From Psychrobacter sp. AH5 (GTDB lineage: Bacteria > Pseudomonadota > Gammaproteobacteria > Pseudomonadales > Moraxellaceae), in assembly GCF_040371085.1 (NCBI RefSeq), contig NZ_JAMBMT010000001.1, positions 186,001-250,000 of the forward strand: a stretch of 64,000 bases of DNA, read 5' to 3'. Numbering within the stretch: position 1 is the stretch's first letter; each line of letters begins with the position of its first letter. Both the position numbers and the translations under genes were made by a program. Positions 26,626-35,048 of the stretch are shown here, piece by piece. Under the pieces are notes generated by a model. The model saw only the letters and a list, made by a program, of their open reading frames with translations, was not told the DNA's origin and did not search any database.

Positions 26626-27282
26626 ATGCGTAATCAACTTATGATTGTAGCAGTAGCATCAGGCCTAGCCCTTAGCGGTTGTACTACCGATCCTAACACG
26701 GGGCAACAGCGTTTGAATAAAACGGCTCTTGGCACCTTAGCAGGGGCGACAGGCGGCGCGGTTATCTCAAAAGCTACCGGTGGCGAAAAAACAGGCCGTG
26801 ACGCGGCTATTGGTGCTGCATTAGGTGCAGGTGTGGGCTATTATATGGAGCGTCAAGCCAAGCAGCTTGAGCAGCAAATGGCTGGAACGGGCGTTACTGT
26901 TGAGCAAAACCCAACTACTGGTAACATTGATTTAGTTATGCCAGGTAACATCACCTTTGCATTTGATGATGCTACTTTGAGCTCGTCTTTCAAGCCAACG
27001 CTTGATAAATTAGCGGCGACTATGAACCAATATAACAAGACAACCGTCAATATCGCAGGTCACACGGATAGCCGAGGCGCAGCTTCTTATAACATGGGTC
27101 TCTCAAAAGATCGCGCTTATTCAGTAGCGAACTATTTAAGTGCTCGCGGTGTCGCTTCTAACCGTATCAACGTGGTAGCTTACGGTGAGTCGCGTCCAAT
27201 CGCTACTAATGATACTGATTATGGTCGTCAACAAAACCGCCGTGTTGAGCTAACTATTAACTCTCCACAAAGCGTCAACTAA
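26626..27282 (+). CDS. OmpA-family lipoprotein (YiaD-like)
   Basis: A 218-residue outer-membrane lipoprotein: signal peptide ending in lipobox LSGC, then a Gly/Ala-rich glycine-zipper segment (ALGTLAGATGGAVISKATGG and AAIGAALGAGVGYYM), then a C-terminal OmpA-like peptidoglycan-binding domain. That domain shows FAFDDATLS, NIAGHTDSRGAASYN and NRINVVAYGESRP, with NRRVELTI at the end. It likely ties the outer membrane to peptidoglycan. The ATG follows GAGAGGATATATTT, a good ribosome site, and the gene ends at its own terminator, so it is probably monocistronic. Confidence 0.9.
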   Translation: MRNQLMIVAVASGLALSGCTTDPNTGQQRLNKTALGTLAGATGGAVISKATGGEKTGRDAAIGAALGAGVGYYMERQAKQLEQQMAGTGVTVEQNPTTGNIDLVMPGNITFAFDDATLSSSFKPTLDKLAATMNQYNKTTVNIAGHTDSRGAASYNMGLSKDRAYSVANYLSARGVASNRINVVAYGESRPIATNDTDYGRQQNRRVELTINSPQSVN

Positions 27283-27335
27283 TCATTGACTTAAAGTAGT
27301 AGCATTTTATTAACAGATAGATTAATTATTTAAAG

Positions 27336-27361
27336 AAGCCAACGCTATGTTGGCTTTTTTT
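27336..27361 (+). terminator. Intrinsic terminator of the OmpA-family gene
   Basis: AGCCAAC and GTTGGCT arms with a five-base loop followed by seven Ts. Confidence 0.88.
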
Positions 27362-27423
27362 GGTTTTATAAGTAGGTTTAGCCGCTTATTTGAGGTTTGA
27401 CCAGATAGATAAAATAAGTAGCC

Positions 27424-27442
27424 ACTGATAATGATTGTATAA
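27424..27442. promoter_or_regulatory. Second Fur-like half-site upstream of the imelysin promoter
   Basis: ACTGATAATGATTGTATAA resembles part of the GATAATGATAATCATTATC Fur consensus and lies nine bases upstream of the clearer box. Possibly an additional Fur dimer site. Confidence 0.45.
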
Positions 27443-27450
27443 ATTACCAT

Positions 27451-27479
27451 TTGATAATAGTTATCAATAACACTATAAT
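27451..27479 (+). promoter_or_regulatory. Sigma-70 promoter with embedded Fur-like box
   Basis: TTGATA (27451-27456) and TATAAT (27474-27479) are separated by 17 bases. The -35 and spacer are occupied by the perfect inverted repeat TTGATAA-TAG-TTATCAA (27451-27467), which matches the Fur-box pattern. A Fur-Fe dimer bound here would block RNA polymerase. It drives the imelysin gene starting at 27534, giving a leader of about 48 bases. Confidence 0.8.
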
Positions 27480-27533
27480 TCGCAAAGACAATTTTTTACT
27501 TTTTATCCCATTTATACTTTATTAAGGATGCTC

Positions 27534-28979
27534 ATGATTATCAAAACCGCTACGAGCCGTAGAATTCTGCCCACTACTTTAGCGGCGACTCTGGCAGCAA
27601 TGCTAACGATATCAGGCTGTACCAAGCAAAACGAGGAAGTCGCTACTGCTGATACCTCAGCGCAAACACAAGATAGTCAAAGCGCTCAGAGCGCAACTGC
27701 CGAGCAAGCTAATCTGGATAGATTGTTATTGAGTTATGCAGATATGGCGCACGCCGCTTACAAAGACTCGTTAGAAGAGGCCAAAAAGCTACAGGCTGCG
27801 GTCAATACTTATGTCGATGAGCCAACTGAGGCCAATCTTGAAGCAGCAAAAGCGGCTTATAAAGCGGCGCGTCAGCCTTATTCACAAACAGAGGTTTTTC
27901 GTTTTGATGAAGGTTTTGTTACTGCTAACGATAAGCGTGAGGTAGGTAGCGTCGATGGCTGGGAAGGTCAGGTTAATGCTTGGCCGCTTGATGAGGCGCT
28001 AATCGATTATGTTAGTGACGACTATGAAGGCGAATACAATAGTAAAAATAATATCATTAATAGTAATAGCATTACGGTTGGCAGCTTAAACCAAGACACT
28101 AGCACTATTACCCCTGAGTTATTAGCCCAGATGAGTGAAATCGGTGGCAGCGAAGCTAACGTTACTACGGGCTATCACGCGATTGAGTTTTTATTATGGG
28201 GTCAAGATACCAATGGTGTCGGCGAAGGGGCTGGCAATCGTCCGGTTAGTGACTATATGACTACCGAAGGTCAATGCACTAGTGGCGATACCGTCAATAC
28301 TGATACAAAGGTATGCGAGCGCCGTGGCCAGTATTTAAAAGCGGCTACTGAGTTATTGGTCGATGATTTGACCGCGATGGAAGCGCAGTGGCAAACGGAT
28401 AGCGAAAACACTTTACGTAGCGATTTATTAGAGCGCCGAGATAAAAACGCTTTACGTCAAATCATGTATCAAATGGGGAGCTTAGCTCTTGGTGAGCTGG
28501 CATCTGAGCGTATGCAGGTCGCTTTTGTGACCGGTTCTACCGAAGATGAGCATGAGTGTTTCAGCGATTTGACGCATCTTAGCTATGCTAATAATGCTCG
28601 GGGTATCCAAAACGTCTTTAATGGTAGCTATAAAACCGTGGCGGGCGATAATGTTGGCGGTTATGGCATTAAGCAATACCTAATTGATACTAATAATAAG
28701 CCTGCCGCTGATAAGCTAACCGCTGATTTTAAACGCGTTGAAGATGCATTCAATGTGGTAGTTGAAAAGGGCGAAAAAGAAGGTATCAAAGTCGATCAGA
28801 TGATTGCTACAGTGGGTCAGGCCACCAAGCAGGGTCTAACCGCTGAAGAGCAAAATAAGCGCCGCGGCTGGATTGAAAATGGTATCAATAGTCTACAAGA
28901 GCTAACCGCTGGTATTGAGAACGCGGCCAAAGCAGTTGGTATCGATAATCTAGATGCTGATGCAGGTTCGCAGTTTTAG
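27534..28979 (+). CDS. Imelysin-family iron-regulated lipoprotein
   Basis: A 481-residue lipoprotein with signal and lipobox ISGC (Cys29). The imelysin domain contains the signature GYHAIEFLLWGQD with the GxHxxE motif (His215, Glu218), and long helices such as LEAAKAAYKAARQPYSQTE. Family members (IrpA, ICMP) are iron-regulated periplasmic or surface proteins. The ATG at 27534 is preferred to one at 27528 because AAGGA overlaps the latter. A Fur-box promoter lies directly upstream. It is the first gene of a cluster with a di-haem oxidoreductase, a second imelysin and a DUF1513 protein, an arrangement also known from Pseudomonas. The substrate, iron or another metal, is not proven. Confidence 0.9.
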   Translation: MIIKTATSRRILPTTLAATLAAMLTISGCTKQNEEVATADTSAQTQDSQSAQSATAEQANLDRLLLSYADMAHAAYKDSLEEAKKLQAAVNTYVDEPTEANLEAAKAAYKAARQPYSQTEVFRFDEGFVTANDKREVGSVDGWEGQVNAWPLDEALIDYVSDDYEGEYNSKNNIINSNSITVGSLNQDTSTITPELLAQMSEIGGSEANVTTGYHAIEFLLWGQDTNGVGEGAGNRPVSDYMTTEGQCTSGDTVNTDTKVCERRGQYLKAATELLVDDLTAMEAQWQTDSENTLRSDLLERRDKNALRQIMYQMGSLALGELASERMQVAFVTGSTEDEHECFSDLTHLSYANNARGIQNVFNGSYKTVAGDNVGGYGIKQYLIDTNNKPAADKLTADFKRVEDAFNVVVEKGEKEGIKVDQMIATVGQATKQGLTAEEQNKRRGWIENGINSLQELTAGIENAAKAVGIDNLDADAGSQF

Positions 28980-29051
28980 TAAAGTGAGTATCACTTGACA
29001 GCTAACTTGCAATTGAGCTCAAAAATATAGCTGCTGAGTCGTTATTATTGA

Positions 29052-29090
29052 ATGAGAATTATTTTCATAACGCCTTAATCTTGTTATACT
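29052..29090 (+). promoter_or_regulatory. Second Fur-like promoter inside the imelysin cluster
   Basis: An inverted repeat ATGAGAA-TTA-TTTTCAT (29052-29068) fits the Fur-box pattern with one mismatch. It overlaps a -35 TTTTCA (29062-29067). After a 17-base spacer comes the -10 TATACT (29085-29090) with an extended TG. Transcription should start near 29097 and runs at once into a terminator hairpin. Confidence 0.7.
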
Positions 29091-29113
29091 GCACATTACT
29101 ATTTATACAACAG

Positions 29114-29150
29114 GCACGTTGCTAATGACTATTAGTAGCGTGCTTTTTTT
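29114..29150 (+). terminator. Intrinsic terminator between the Fur-like promoter and the di-haem gene
   Basis: Arms GCACGTTGCTAAT and ATTAGTAGCGTGC (two mismatched pairs) with a four-base loop, then seven Ts. It lies about 17-53 bases after the predicted start of the 29085-29090 promoter. It may end the first imelysin message, act as an attenuator, or define a very short RNA. Confidence 0.82.
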
Positions 29151-29247
29151 ATTTAATTATTTTAACTTGTCCCCGCTAAGGGTTTGAGATTAGACGTTCT
29201 ATATCACACATACTCCTCTATGGAGTGTTAGCAGATAAGGTCACGTT

Positions 29248-30846
29248 ATGAGCACCATCTCCCTTCCACTCAATAAAGTATCACCAGCTATAGTAGTAAG
29301 CTTGATGGCCGCTTTAACGTTAGCAGCCTGCCAGCCTAATCAAAATGCCACAGATAACGATGCTATAGCCGACTCAGCGTTATCGGCTGAGCGTACCAAA
29401 ACTATAGAGAGCTTGGCAGGCGTGCCAATGCAGACTTTAGCTACCTTTGATCCGCAAGAGATTAAGCAAGGTGGTGATACAGGCGTGACGATCACTAGTA
29501 GTGAGAGCTACTCTAAGCCATCGTCTAATCTAAGCGCTTCTCGCAAAGGTAGTTTTTTTATTGGCAATGCTTTTTTTAAGCAGCCTTGGGTGATCGCGCC
29601 TGCTAGCACCGATAGCCGTGATGGGCTAGGTGCATTATTTAACGTTGCGGCTTGTCAGTCTTGTCATGTCAAAGACGGCCGCGGTCATGCACCGATGACT
29701 AGTGTAGACGATGCCGATAGCTTGTTGATCCGCCTAGCTATGCCAGCGACCACTGATGAGCAGCGCGAGCAGCTGCGTAACTCATTAATCGAAAAAGTTG
29801 CCCACCCGATGTATGGTGGCCAGCTGCAAGATCGAGGTATTCAAGGTGTGCCTGCCGAAGCACGCATAGCCGTCACTTGGAACGATAAACCAGTCACCTT
29901 TGCCGACGGTCATGTCGAGACTTTGCGTGCGCCGACTTTTAAGTTGACTAATCCTGGCTATGGCGATTTTGATGAGCAAATGATGGTATCACCACGAGTT
30001 GCTTTACCGATGATAGGATTAGGTCTACTTGAGCAAATCCCGGACGCCGATATAAAAGCTCAAGCAGATAGTGAAGATAAAAATAACGACGGTATTCGCG
30101 GTACTTTTAACTGGGTGATGGATCCACAGACTGGCAAAACAGCCCTTGGCCGCTTCGGTTGGAAAGCAGGGCAAACCAAGCTATTGACTCAAAACCAAAG
30201 CGCTTTTAATGAAGATATGGGGCTGACTTCAAGAATTCGTCCGGTTGAGTCTTGCACGCCGCTACAAACCGCTTGTCTTAACGCTACTACGGGCGCTGAT
30301 AATCAAGGTGATGGCAAGTCGCCCGTTGAAGTCAGTGACGAAGTTGCTAAATTTGTTGAGTTTTATACCCGTAATTTAGCGGTACCGCATCGCCGTGATG
30401 CGGATAATGAGCTGGTACTCGCTGGTAAAAAGCGCTTTTATGATATGGGTTGTCAAAGCTGTCATACGCCTAGATATCAGTTACCAAAAACTGATGATGA
30501 TCATCTTGAGCAGCATGGCCAAGTGATTTATCCTTATACCGATTTATTGCTTCATGATATGGGCGATGACTTAGCCGATCGGACTATCGCTGGCAAGCTG
30601 CCACCCAAAAGCGCGCAAGTTGAGTTTCTAGCCAATTCTTATCAGTGGCGTACTCCAGCATTGTGGGGTATAGGGCTGGCCCAAACGGTCGATCCGCAAG
30701 CGACGTTTTTGCATGATGGGCGCGCGCGTACCTTGATGGAAGCGGTGCTTTGGCATGGCGGCGAGGCACAAAAACAACAACAAAAAGTATTAAAGCTTGA
30801 TAAACAAGGCCGAGCTGAGCTCAATGCCTTTCTAAAATCGCTATAG
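29248..30846 (+). CDS. Di-haem oxidoreductase (DHOR/thiol oxidoreductase-like) lipoprotein
   Basis: A 532-residue exported protein with lipobox LAAC (Cys28). Two c-type haem motifs are visible: CQSCH at 136-140 and CQSCH at 402-406. The region with FVEFYTRNLAVPHRR, RFYDMGCQSCHTPRY and FLHDGRARTLMEAVLWHGGEA is typical of the di-haem oxidoreductase family related to bacterial cytochrome c peroxidases. It needs the Ccm system for haem attachment in the periplasm. Its place between two imelysin genes suggests redox handling of iron or another metal at the cell surface. That role is inferred from context, not established. Confidence 0.88.
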   Translation: MSTISLPLNKVSPAIVVSLMAALTLAACQPNQNATDNDAIADSALSAERTKTIESLAGVPMQTLATFDPQEIKQGGDTGVTITSSESYSKPSSNLSASRKGSFFIGNAFFKQPWVIAPASTDSRDGLGALFNVAACQSCHVKDGRGHAPMTSVDDADSLLIRLAMPATTDEQREQLRNSLIEKVAHPMYGGQLQDRGIQGVPAEARIAVTWNDKPVTFADGHVETLRAPTFKLTNPGYGDFDEQMMVSPRVALPMIGLGLLEQIPDADIKAQADSEDKNNDGIRGTFNWVMDPQTGKTALGRFGWKAGQTKLLTQNQSAFNEDMGLTSRIRPVESCTPLQTACLNATTGADNQGDGKSPVEVSDEVAKFVEFYTRNLAVPHRRDADNELVLAGKKRFYDMGCQSCHTPRYQLPKTDDDHLEQHGQVIYPYTDLLLHDMGDDLADRTIAGKLPPKSAQVEFLANSYQWRTPALWGIGLAQTVDPQATFLHDGRARTLMEAVLWHGGEAQKQQQKVLKLDKQGRAELNAFLKSL

Positions 30847-30932
30847 CGATAAAAGGATTATCTTATCTTTAAAATTTACATTTATCTTTGATTATTAACT
30901 TAATAAATTGAGTAAAACTTACCGAGAAATCT

Positions 30933-32069
30933 ATGAGAATAAACCCTGCTTTAGCTATGGCACTATCCGCTTTGAGTGCTGGCATCCTTATCAGCTGCGT
31001 CAAGCCTGCCGAAGAAAACAAAGTGCCTGATAACGACACTCAAGAAGTAGCGCCGCAAGATACTGCAGTACCCGCTAATACTACTACAGAGCAAATCACC
31101 CCGGTAGAGATAAGCGCTGAGACCGAAAGCACTTATCTAACCCATGTGGCTAATGAAATCGTCATTCCAGCTTATGCTGATGCTGCTAAGCAAAGCACTA
31201 TCTTGCACGACTTGGCTCAAAATCACTGCCAGCAAGCGCCAGTCACGGGGGAAGAGCTGCAACAGCTACGTGAGCAGTGGCTAGTGTTGGCGCAAGCATG
31301 GGCTAGCGCTGAGATGATAAATTTTGGCCCGGCTACGATGAGTATGAGCAACTTGTATATCAATTATTATCCTGATGAGCGCGGTTTAGTTCATGGCGGC
31401 GTTGCGGATCTGATAGCGGCTAATCCTAAGCTAACCAAAGAGCAGCTCGCTGACGAGAGCGCTATTGTACAAGGAGTTCCTGGTCTAGAAGAAGCTTTAT
31501 ACGCGAATGAAAGTCTTGATGCTGGGCAGTGTGCTTATGTCATGAGTGCCAGTAGCGCTTTGGCTGATCGTCTAAAATCGATTGAAAATAACTGGAAAAG
31601 TAATGCCACCGAGCTATTGGCTATCGACAAAACAGCCGAGAGCGATCAAGGCCTAAACCAATGGTTCAACTCGTTGCTATCACTCATTGAGACTATGAAA
31701 TCAAGCGCTATTGATCAGCCCTTAGGACTGAGCGGTAAAGCCAAAGGCCACGTACCTGCCGCTACCGCTGGCCAGAGCCGTGCGATCATCAATGCCAAGC
31801 TAGCTACGCTGAATAAAGCGCTGACTGATCCAGTATTGAGCGCTATCTTGAATAGTAACGCAGAGAGTCAAGTCGGCGATGAGCTATCGACTGCGTTGGC
31901 AGAGGCCACCACCTTATTAGCGCAAATGCCAGAAGATATCACGCAAGCGGATAAAGCTGAGCAACAGCAGCTGCTTGAGCAATTAGCTAAAATCACGCGA
32001 GTCATCAAACGACAACTGATTCCAACGCTTGGCATTCGGGTGGGTTTTAATAGTACCGATGGCGATTAG
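30933..32069 (+). CDS. Second imelysin-family lipoprotein
   Basis: A 378-residue exported protein; the N-terminus MRINPALAMALSALSAGIL leads to a likely lipobox ISC. The body is helical with the imelysin-type segment GVPGLEEALYAN and C-terminal ITRVIKRQLIPTLGIRVGFN. Unlike the first imelysin, no clear GxHxxE motif is seen; the related place reads GLEEAL, so the metal site may differ. It follows the di-haem gene by 86 bases and precedes the DUF1513 gene by about 106 bases, so one operon is likely. Related pairs in Pseudomonas are iron-regulated. Confidence 0.82.
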   Translation: MRINPALAMALSALSAGILISCVKPAEENKVPDNDTQEVAPQDTAVPANTTTEQITPVEISAETESTYLTHVANEIVIPAYADAAKQSTILHDLAQNHCQQAPVTGEELQQLREQWLVLAQAWASAEMINFGPATMSMSNLYINYYPDERGLVHGGVADLIAANPKLTKEQLADESAIVQGVPGLEEALYANESLDAGQCAYVMSASSALADRLKSIENNWKSNATELLAIDKTAESDQGLNQWFNSLLSLIETMKSSAIDQPLGLSGKAKGHVPAATAGQSRAIINAKLATLNKALTDPVLSAILNSNAESQVGDELSTALAEATTLLAQMPEDITQADKAEQQQLLEQLAKITRVIKRQLIPTLGIRVGFNSTDGD

Positions 32070-32078
32070 CGGTTATTT

Positions 32079-32108
32079 TTTGATCGATAGTACTTTGATC
32101 GATAGTAC
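32079..32108. repeat. 15-base tandem duplication
   Basis: TTTGATCGATAGTAC occurs twice head-to-tail just after the second imelysin stop codon. Probably a replication-slippage product. Confidence 0.7.
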
Positions 32109-32175
32109 TTTGCTTAATAGTAAATAGTACAGTTAGTAGTCATGTTGGTAATGCTAGTTATAAGGGTTTAACGCG

Positions 32176-33738
32176 ATGGATAATTATAAAGAGTCTAAAA
32201 GTCTATCAGTGCCAGAGAACACAGCAGCTAGTTTAGCAAGTGGCCTGCTAGGTACTATGTCAGCTACGATAACGGCTACGGCCGCTTTAGTAGGTATTCA
32301 CCATTACTATCGTAAAAAGCAGCAGCCCCAAGCGCGTTTGTATGACTATTTGACTGGCGTTAATGCGCAATTAGGCTCGCTATCAACGGCAACCCTACCG
32401 CGCTTGCAGCACAGCTATCAGCAGGCCAAGCACGCTTATCTACACTACAACGAAAAGAGTTTTGAGGGCGATGTTGCAGCGACTACCGCTACCAGCTCCA
32501 ATTTAGCAGCGCTGCATACCACCACTATACTGCCGCGCCCAGTCTGCTGGGTAAGTGGGGTGGCCGCTATGCCTAAAGGGTTACCTACCCATAGTGACTA
32601 TATAGACCAAAGCACAGACCAAAACGATTTTGGCGTTGTTGGTATCGATGCTGATCGGCAGCTGGTTTGGCAAACCACTATGCCCGAGCGCGTCCATGAC
32701 ATCGTGGTACAGCCTATCGATAATAATTCTAAAAGTGTTCAATCGCGTCATGTAGTGGTGATGGGTCGCCGCCCAAGCGCGCGCTTTTGGGTATTAGATA
32801 CCGCTACTGGTGAGGTAAAGCATGCTATCAAAGCGGCGTCAGAGCGTCATTTTTATGGTCATGCCTGCTACAGTTTAGATGGCTCAAAATTGTACGTCAC
32901 TGAAAACGATACCGTTAGTTTGGATGGTAAAGTCGGTATTTATGACGCTATTAATGATTATCAAAAAATTGCTGAATTTGACTCCTATGGGATCGGCCCG
33001 CACGAGCTGATTATGCATCCTGACAGCGAGACTTTGATCGTTGCAAATGGCGGTATTAAGACCGAGCAAGCCTCACGCGAGGAGCTGAACTTAGATAGTA
33101 TGCGCCCCTCACTGGTCTATATTAATCGGCATACAGGCGAGCTACTAGAACAAATAACGCCTGAGCACAATCAGATGAGTATTCGTCATCTAGCCATACA
33201 TGATAATAGTACGGTGATGATTGGCATTCAGTTCCAAGGCGAGAAACATATCAATGTGCCGTTAGTGCTGACTCATCAACGCGGCGATAAAGCATTTACC
33301 CCGCTAATTATGCCTAATAATCAATGGCAACGCTTCCATCAGTATATTGCTAGCATGGCGGTCGATAACGAGCGTAATCTGCTTTGTGTCACGACTCCTA
33401 TCGGTGGCTGCGCGGCGATTTATGACTTAACCACTTATAAACTTATCGATTCCATAACTTTACCTGATTGCGCTGGAGCGTCAGTCATGACTGTCAGTGA
33501 CAAAAACAGCCTGCATAAATTAAAAACGCCTATAAGTATGGCGGAGAGCGCCAATGACGCGAGCTACTCAAATGATAAGCTCAGTGGCTTTATCGTTAGT
33601 GACGGGCAAGGGCAGCTGACTGCTTTGTACGCTAATAGCTCAATGGCTTATAGCTCTAATATGGAGAAAAACCCAATTATTTATAGCGATAGCAAAACGC
33701 ATAAAATGTCTTTTGACAATCATTTGCAGGCGCTTTGA
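32176..33738 (+). CDS. DUF1513-domain beta-propeller-like protein
   Basis: A 520-residue protein whose main part matches the DUF1513 family: PERVHDIVVQP, VVVMGRRPSARFWVLD, ERHFYGHACYSLDGSKLYVTEN, GIGPHELIMHPD and LIVANGGIKT. These recurring blade-like segments suggest a seven-bladed propeller. The N-terminal hydrophobic stretch at about 17-43 (SGLLGTMSATITATAALVGI) probably exports or anchors it. DUF1513 genes travel with imelysin and di-haem oxidoreductase genes in several proteobacteria. The biochemical role is unknown. It is the last gene of the Fur-linked cluster and sits 12 bases before the YgjP-like gene. Confidence 0.85.
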   Translation: MDNYKESKSLSVPENTAASLASGLLGTMSATITATAALVGIHHYYRKKQQPQARLYDYLTGVNAQLGSLSTATLPRLQHSYQQAKHAYLHYNEKSFEGDVAATTATSSNLAALHTTTILPRPVCWVSGVAAMPKGLPTHSDYIDQSTDQNDFGVVGIDADRQLVWQTTMPERVHDIVVQPIDNNSKSVQSRHVVVMGRRPSARFWVLDTATGEVKHAIKAASERHFYGHACYSLDGSKLYVTENDTVSLDGKVGIYDAINDYQKIAEFDSYGIGPHELIMHPDSETLIVANGGIKTEQASREELNLDSMRPSLVYINRHTGELLEQITPEHNQMSIRHLAIHDNSTVMIGIQFQGEKHINVPLVLTHQRGDKAFTPLIMPNNQWQRFHQYIASMAVDNERNLLCVTTPIGGCAAIYDLTTYKLIDSITLPDCAGASVMTVSDKNSLHKLKTPISMAESANDASYSNDKLSGFIVSDGQGQLTALYANSSMAYSSNMEKNPIIYSDSKTHKMSFDNHLQAL

Positions 33739-33750
33739 TGAGCTTGCTTT

Positions 33751-34428
33751 ATGTCTAGCCAAAATATATCGGCAAGCGTTATGACGCCTCTACTACAAAG
33801 CGCTATTGAGCGTTTAGCAGCGGCTAATATTGAGCTGCATATTAGTAAAAAACGCGTTAAGAATATCAACTTTCGCTTAACCCCTAATCTATTAGCGGTC
33901 TCTGTTCCCGTCTCTATTAGTGCGACTCAAATAGCGCCGTTCGTTGATAAGCGCGTCTCATGGGCGCTAGCTTATCATCAACAAGTACTTGATACTTATC
34001 AGCGTAAGCAACAGTCGCAAGTCAGTTTAGCCAAATCTTCTGAGCCGCTATGGTTATGGGGAGAAGAGCAAGACTTCACTCTCAGTTATGAAGAGAAAAT
34101 CGCTTTTTATCGTCAGCAACTAGCGCATGTGATGCCAGAATTATTTGACAAATGGCAGCCGATAGTCGGTGCTCAGGCAAAAGAGACTCGCATTAAAAAG
34201 ATGCATACGCGTTGGGGCAGCTGTAACACGCGCGCAGCTCGTATCTGGTTATCGGTTTATTTGCCAGCTTATCCAGTAGAATGCAGCGAATACGTCATCG
34301 TTCATGAATTATGTCATCTGCATCACCCCAATCATAGCCGTGCCTTTTGGCAAACGGTGGCCACTGCAATGCCGGATTATCGGCAGTGGCATGATAGGCT
34401 AGCAGGTAAAAATGGAAAATTAGACTAA
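33751..34428 (+). CDS. YgjP-like (DUF45/SprT-type) metallopeptidase
   Basis: A 225-residue protein of the YgjP/DUF45 family. The zinc motif is VHELCHLHHPNHS, with HExxH and a third His further on; KKMHTRWGSCNTRAARIWLS is the second family block. It is predicted to be cytosolic with no signal peptide. The ATG has no strong ribosome site and lies 12 bases after the DUF1513 stop, so translation may be coupled. Substrates of this family are not known. Length is normal (E. coli YgjP is about 170; the N-terminus here is somewhat longer). Confidence 0.85.
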   Translation: MSSQNISASVMTPLLQSAIERLAAANIELHISKKRVKNINFRLTPNLLAVSVPVSISATQIAPFVDKRVSWALAYHQQVLDTYQRKQQSQVSLAKSSEPLWLWGEEQDFTLSYEEKIAFYRQQLAHVMPELFDKWQPIVGAQAKETRIKKMHTRWGSCNTRAARIWLSVYLPAYPVECSEYVIVHELCHLHHPNHSRAFWQTVATAMPDYRQWHDRLAGKNGKLD

Positions 34429-34445
34429 GTATATCAGGATAAGTT

Positions 34446-35048
34446 ATGGACAACGTCAATCAAGCCAATTTTTGGCAACAGCGCTACGAGTCGGACAGTA
34501 TCGGTTGGGATATGGGTGAGGTCTCACCGCCGCTCAAAGCTTATATCGATCAACTACCTAACGGCGCTAAGCATGACGCCATTTTAGTACCCGGAGCGGG
34601 CAATGCTTATGAAGTTGGCTATCTGTATGAGCAAGGCTTTACCAATGTGACGCTGGTTGATTTTGCGCCTGCGCCAATCACAGATTTTGCTAAGCGCTAT
34701 CCTGATTTTCCTAAAGATCAGCTAGTTTGCGCCGATTTTTTTGAATTGTCTCCTAATCAGTATAAGTTTGACTGGATACTTGAGCAGACTTTTTTTTGTG
34801 CGATAAATCCGCAGCGCCGTGACGAGTATGTACAGCAGATGGCACGATTGTTAAAGCCAAAAGGTAAGCTGGTAGGATTACTATTTGATAGGGATTTTAG
34901 CGGTAATCAGCCGCCATTCGGTGGTCATCTTGAAGAGTATCAGCAGCGTTTTGAGACGCATTTTGCGATTGAGATTATGCAGCCTTGCTATAATTCGCAT
35001 CCGGCTCGCCAAGGTAGTGAGCTATTTATCAAACTGCGAGCGAAGTAA
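34446..35048 (+). CDS. Thiopurine-methyltransferase-like SAM-dependent methyltransferase
   Basis: A 200-residue class I methyltransferase of the TPMT family. FWQQRYESDSIGWDMGEVSPP is typical of the family N-terminus, LVPGAGNAYEVGYL is the SAM-binding motif I, and VTLVDFAPAP and WILEQTFFCAI follow. Bacterial relatives methylate selenium, tellurium or thiol compounds, but the substrate here cannot be told. It begins 17 bases after the YgjP gene. Its 3' end overlaps the convergent HD-hydrolase gene by 20 bases. Confidence 0.85.
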   Translation: MDNVNQANFWQQRYESDSIGWDMGEVSPPLKAYIDQLPNGAKHDAILVPGAGNAYEVGYLYEQGFTNVTLVDFAPAPITDFAKRYPDFPKDQLVCADFFELSPNQYKFDWILEQTFFCAINPQRRDEYVQQMARLLKPKGKLVGLLFDRDFSGNQPPFGGHLEEYQQRFETHFAIEIMQPCYNSHPARQGSELFIKLRAK

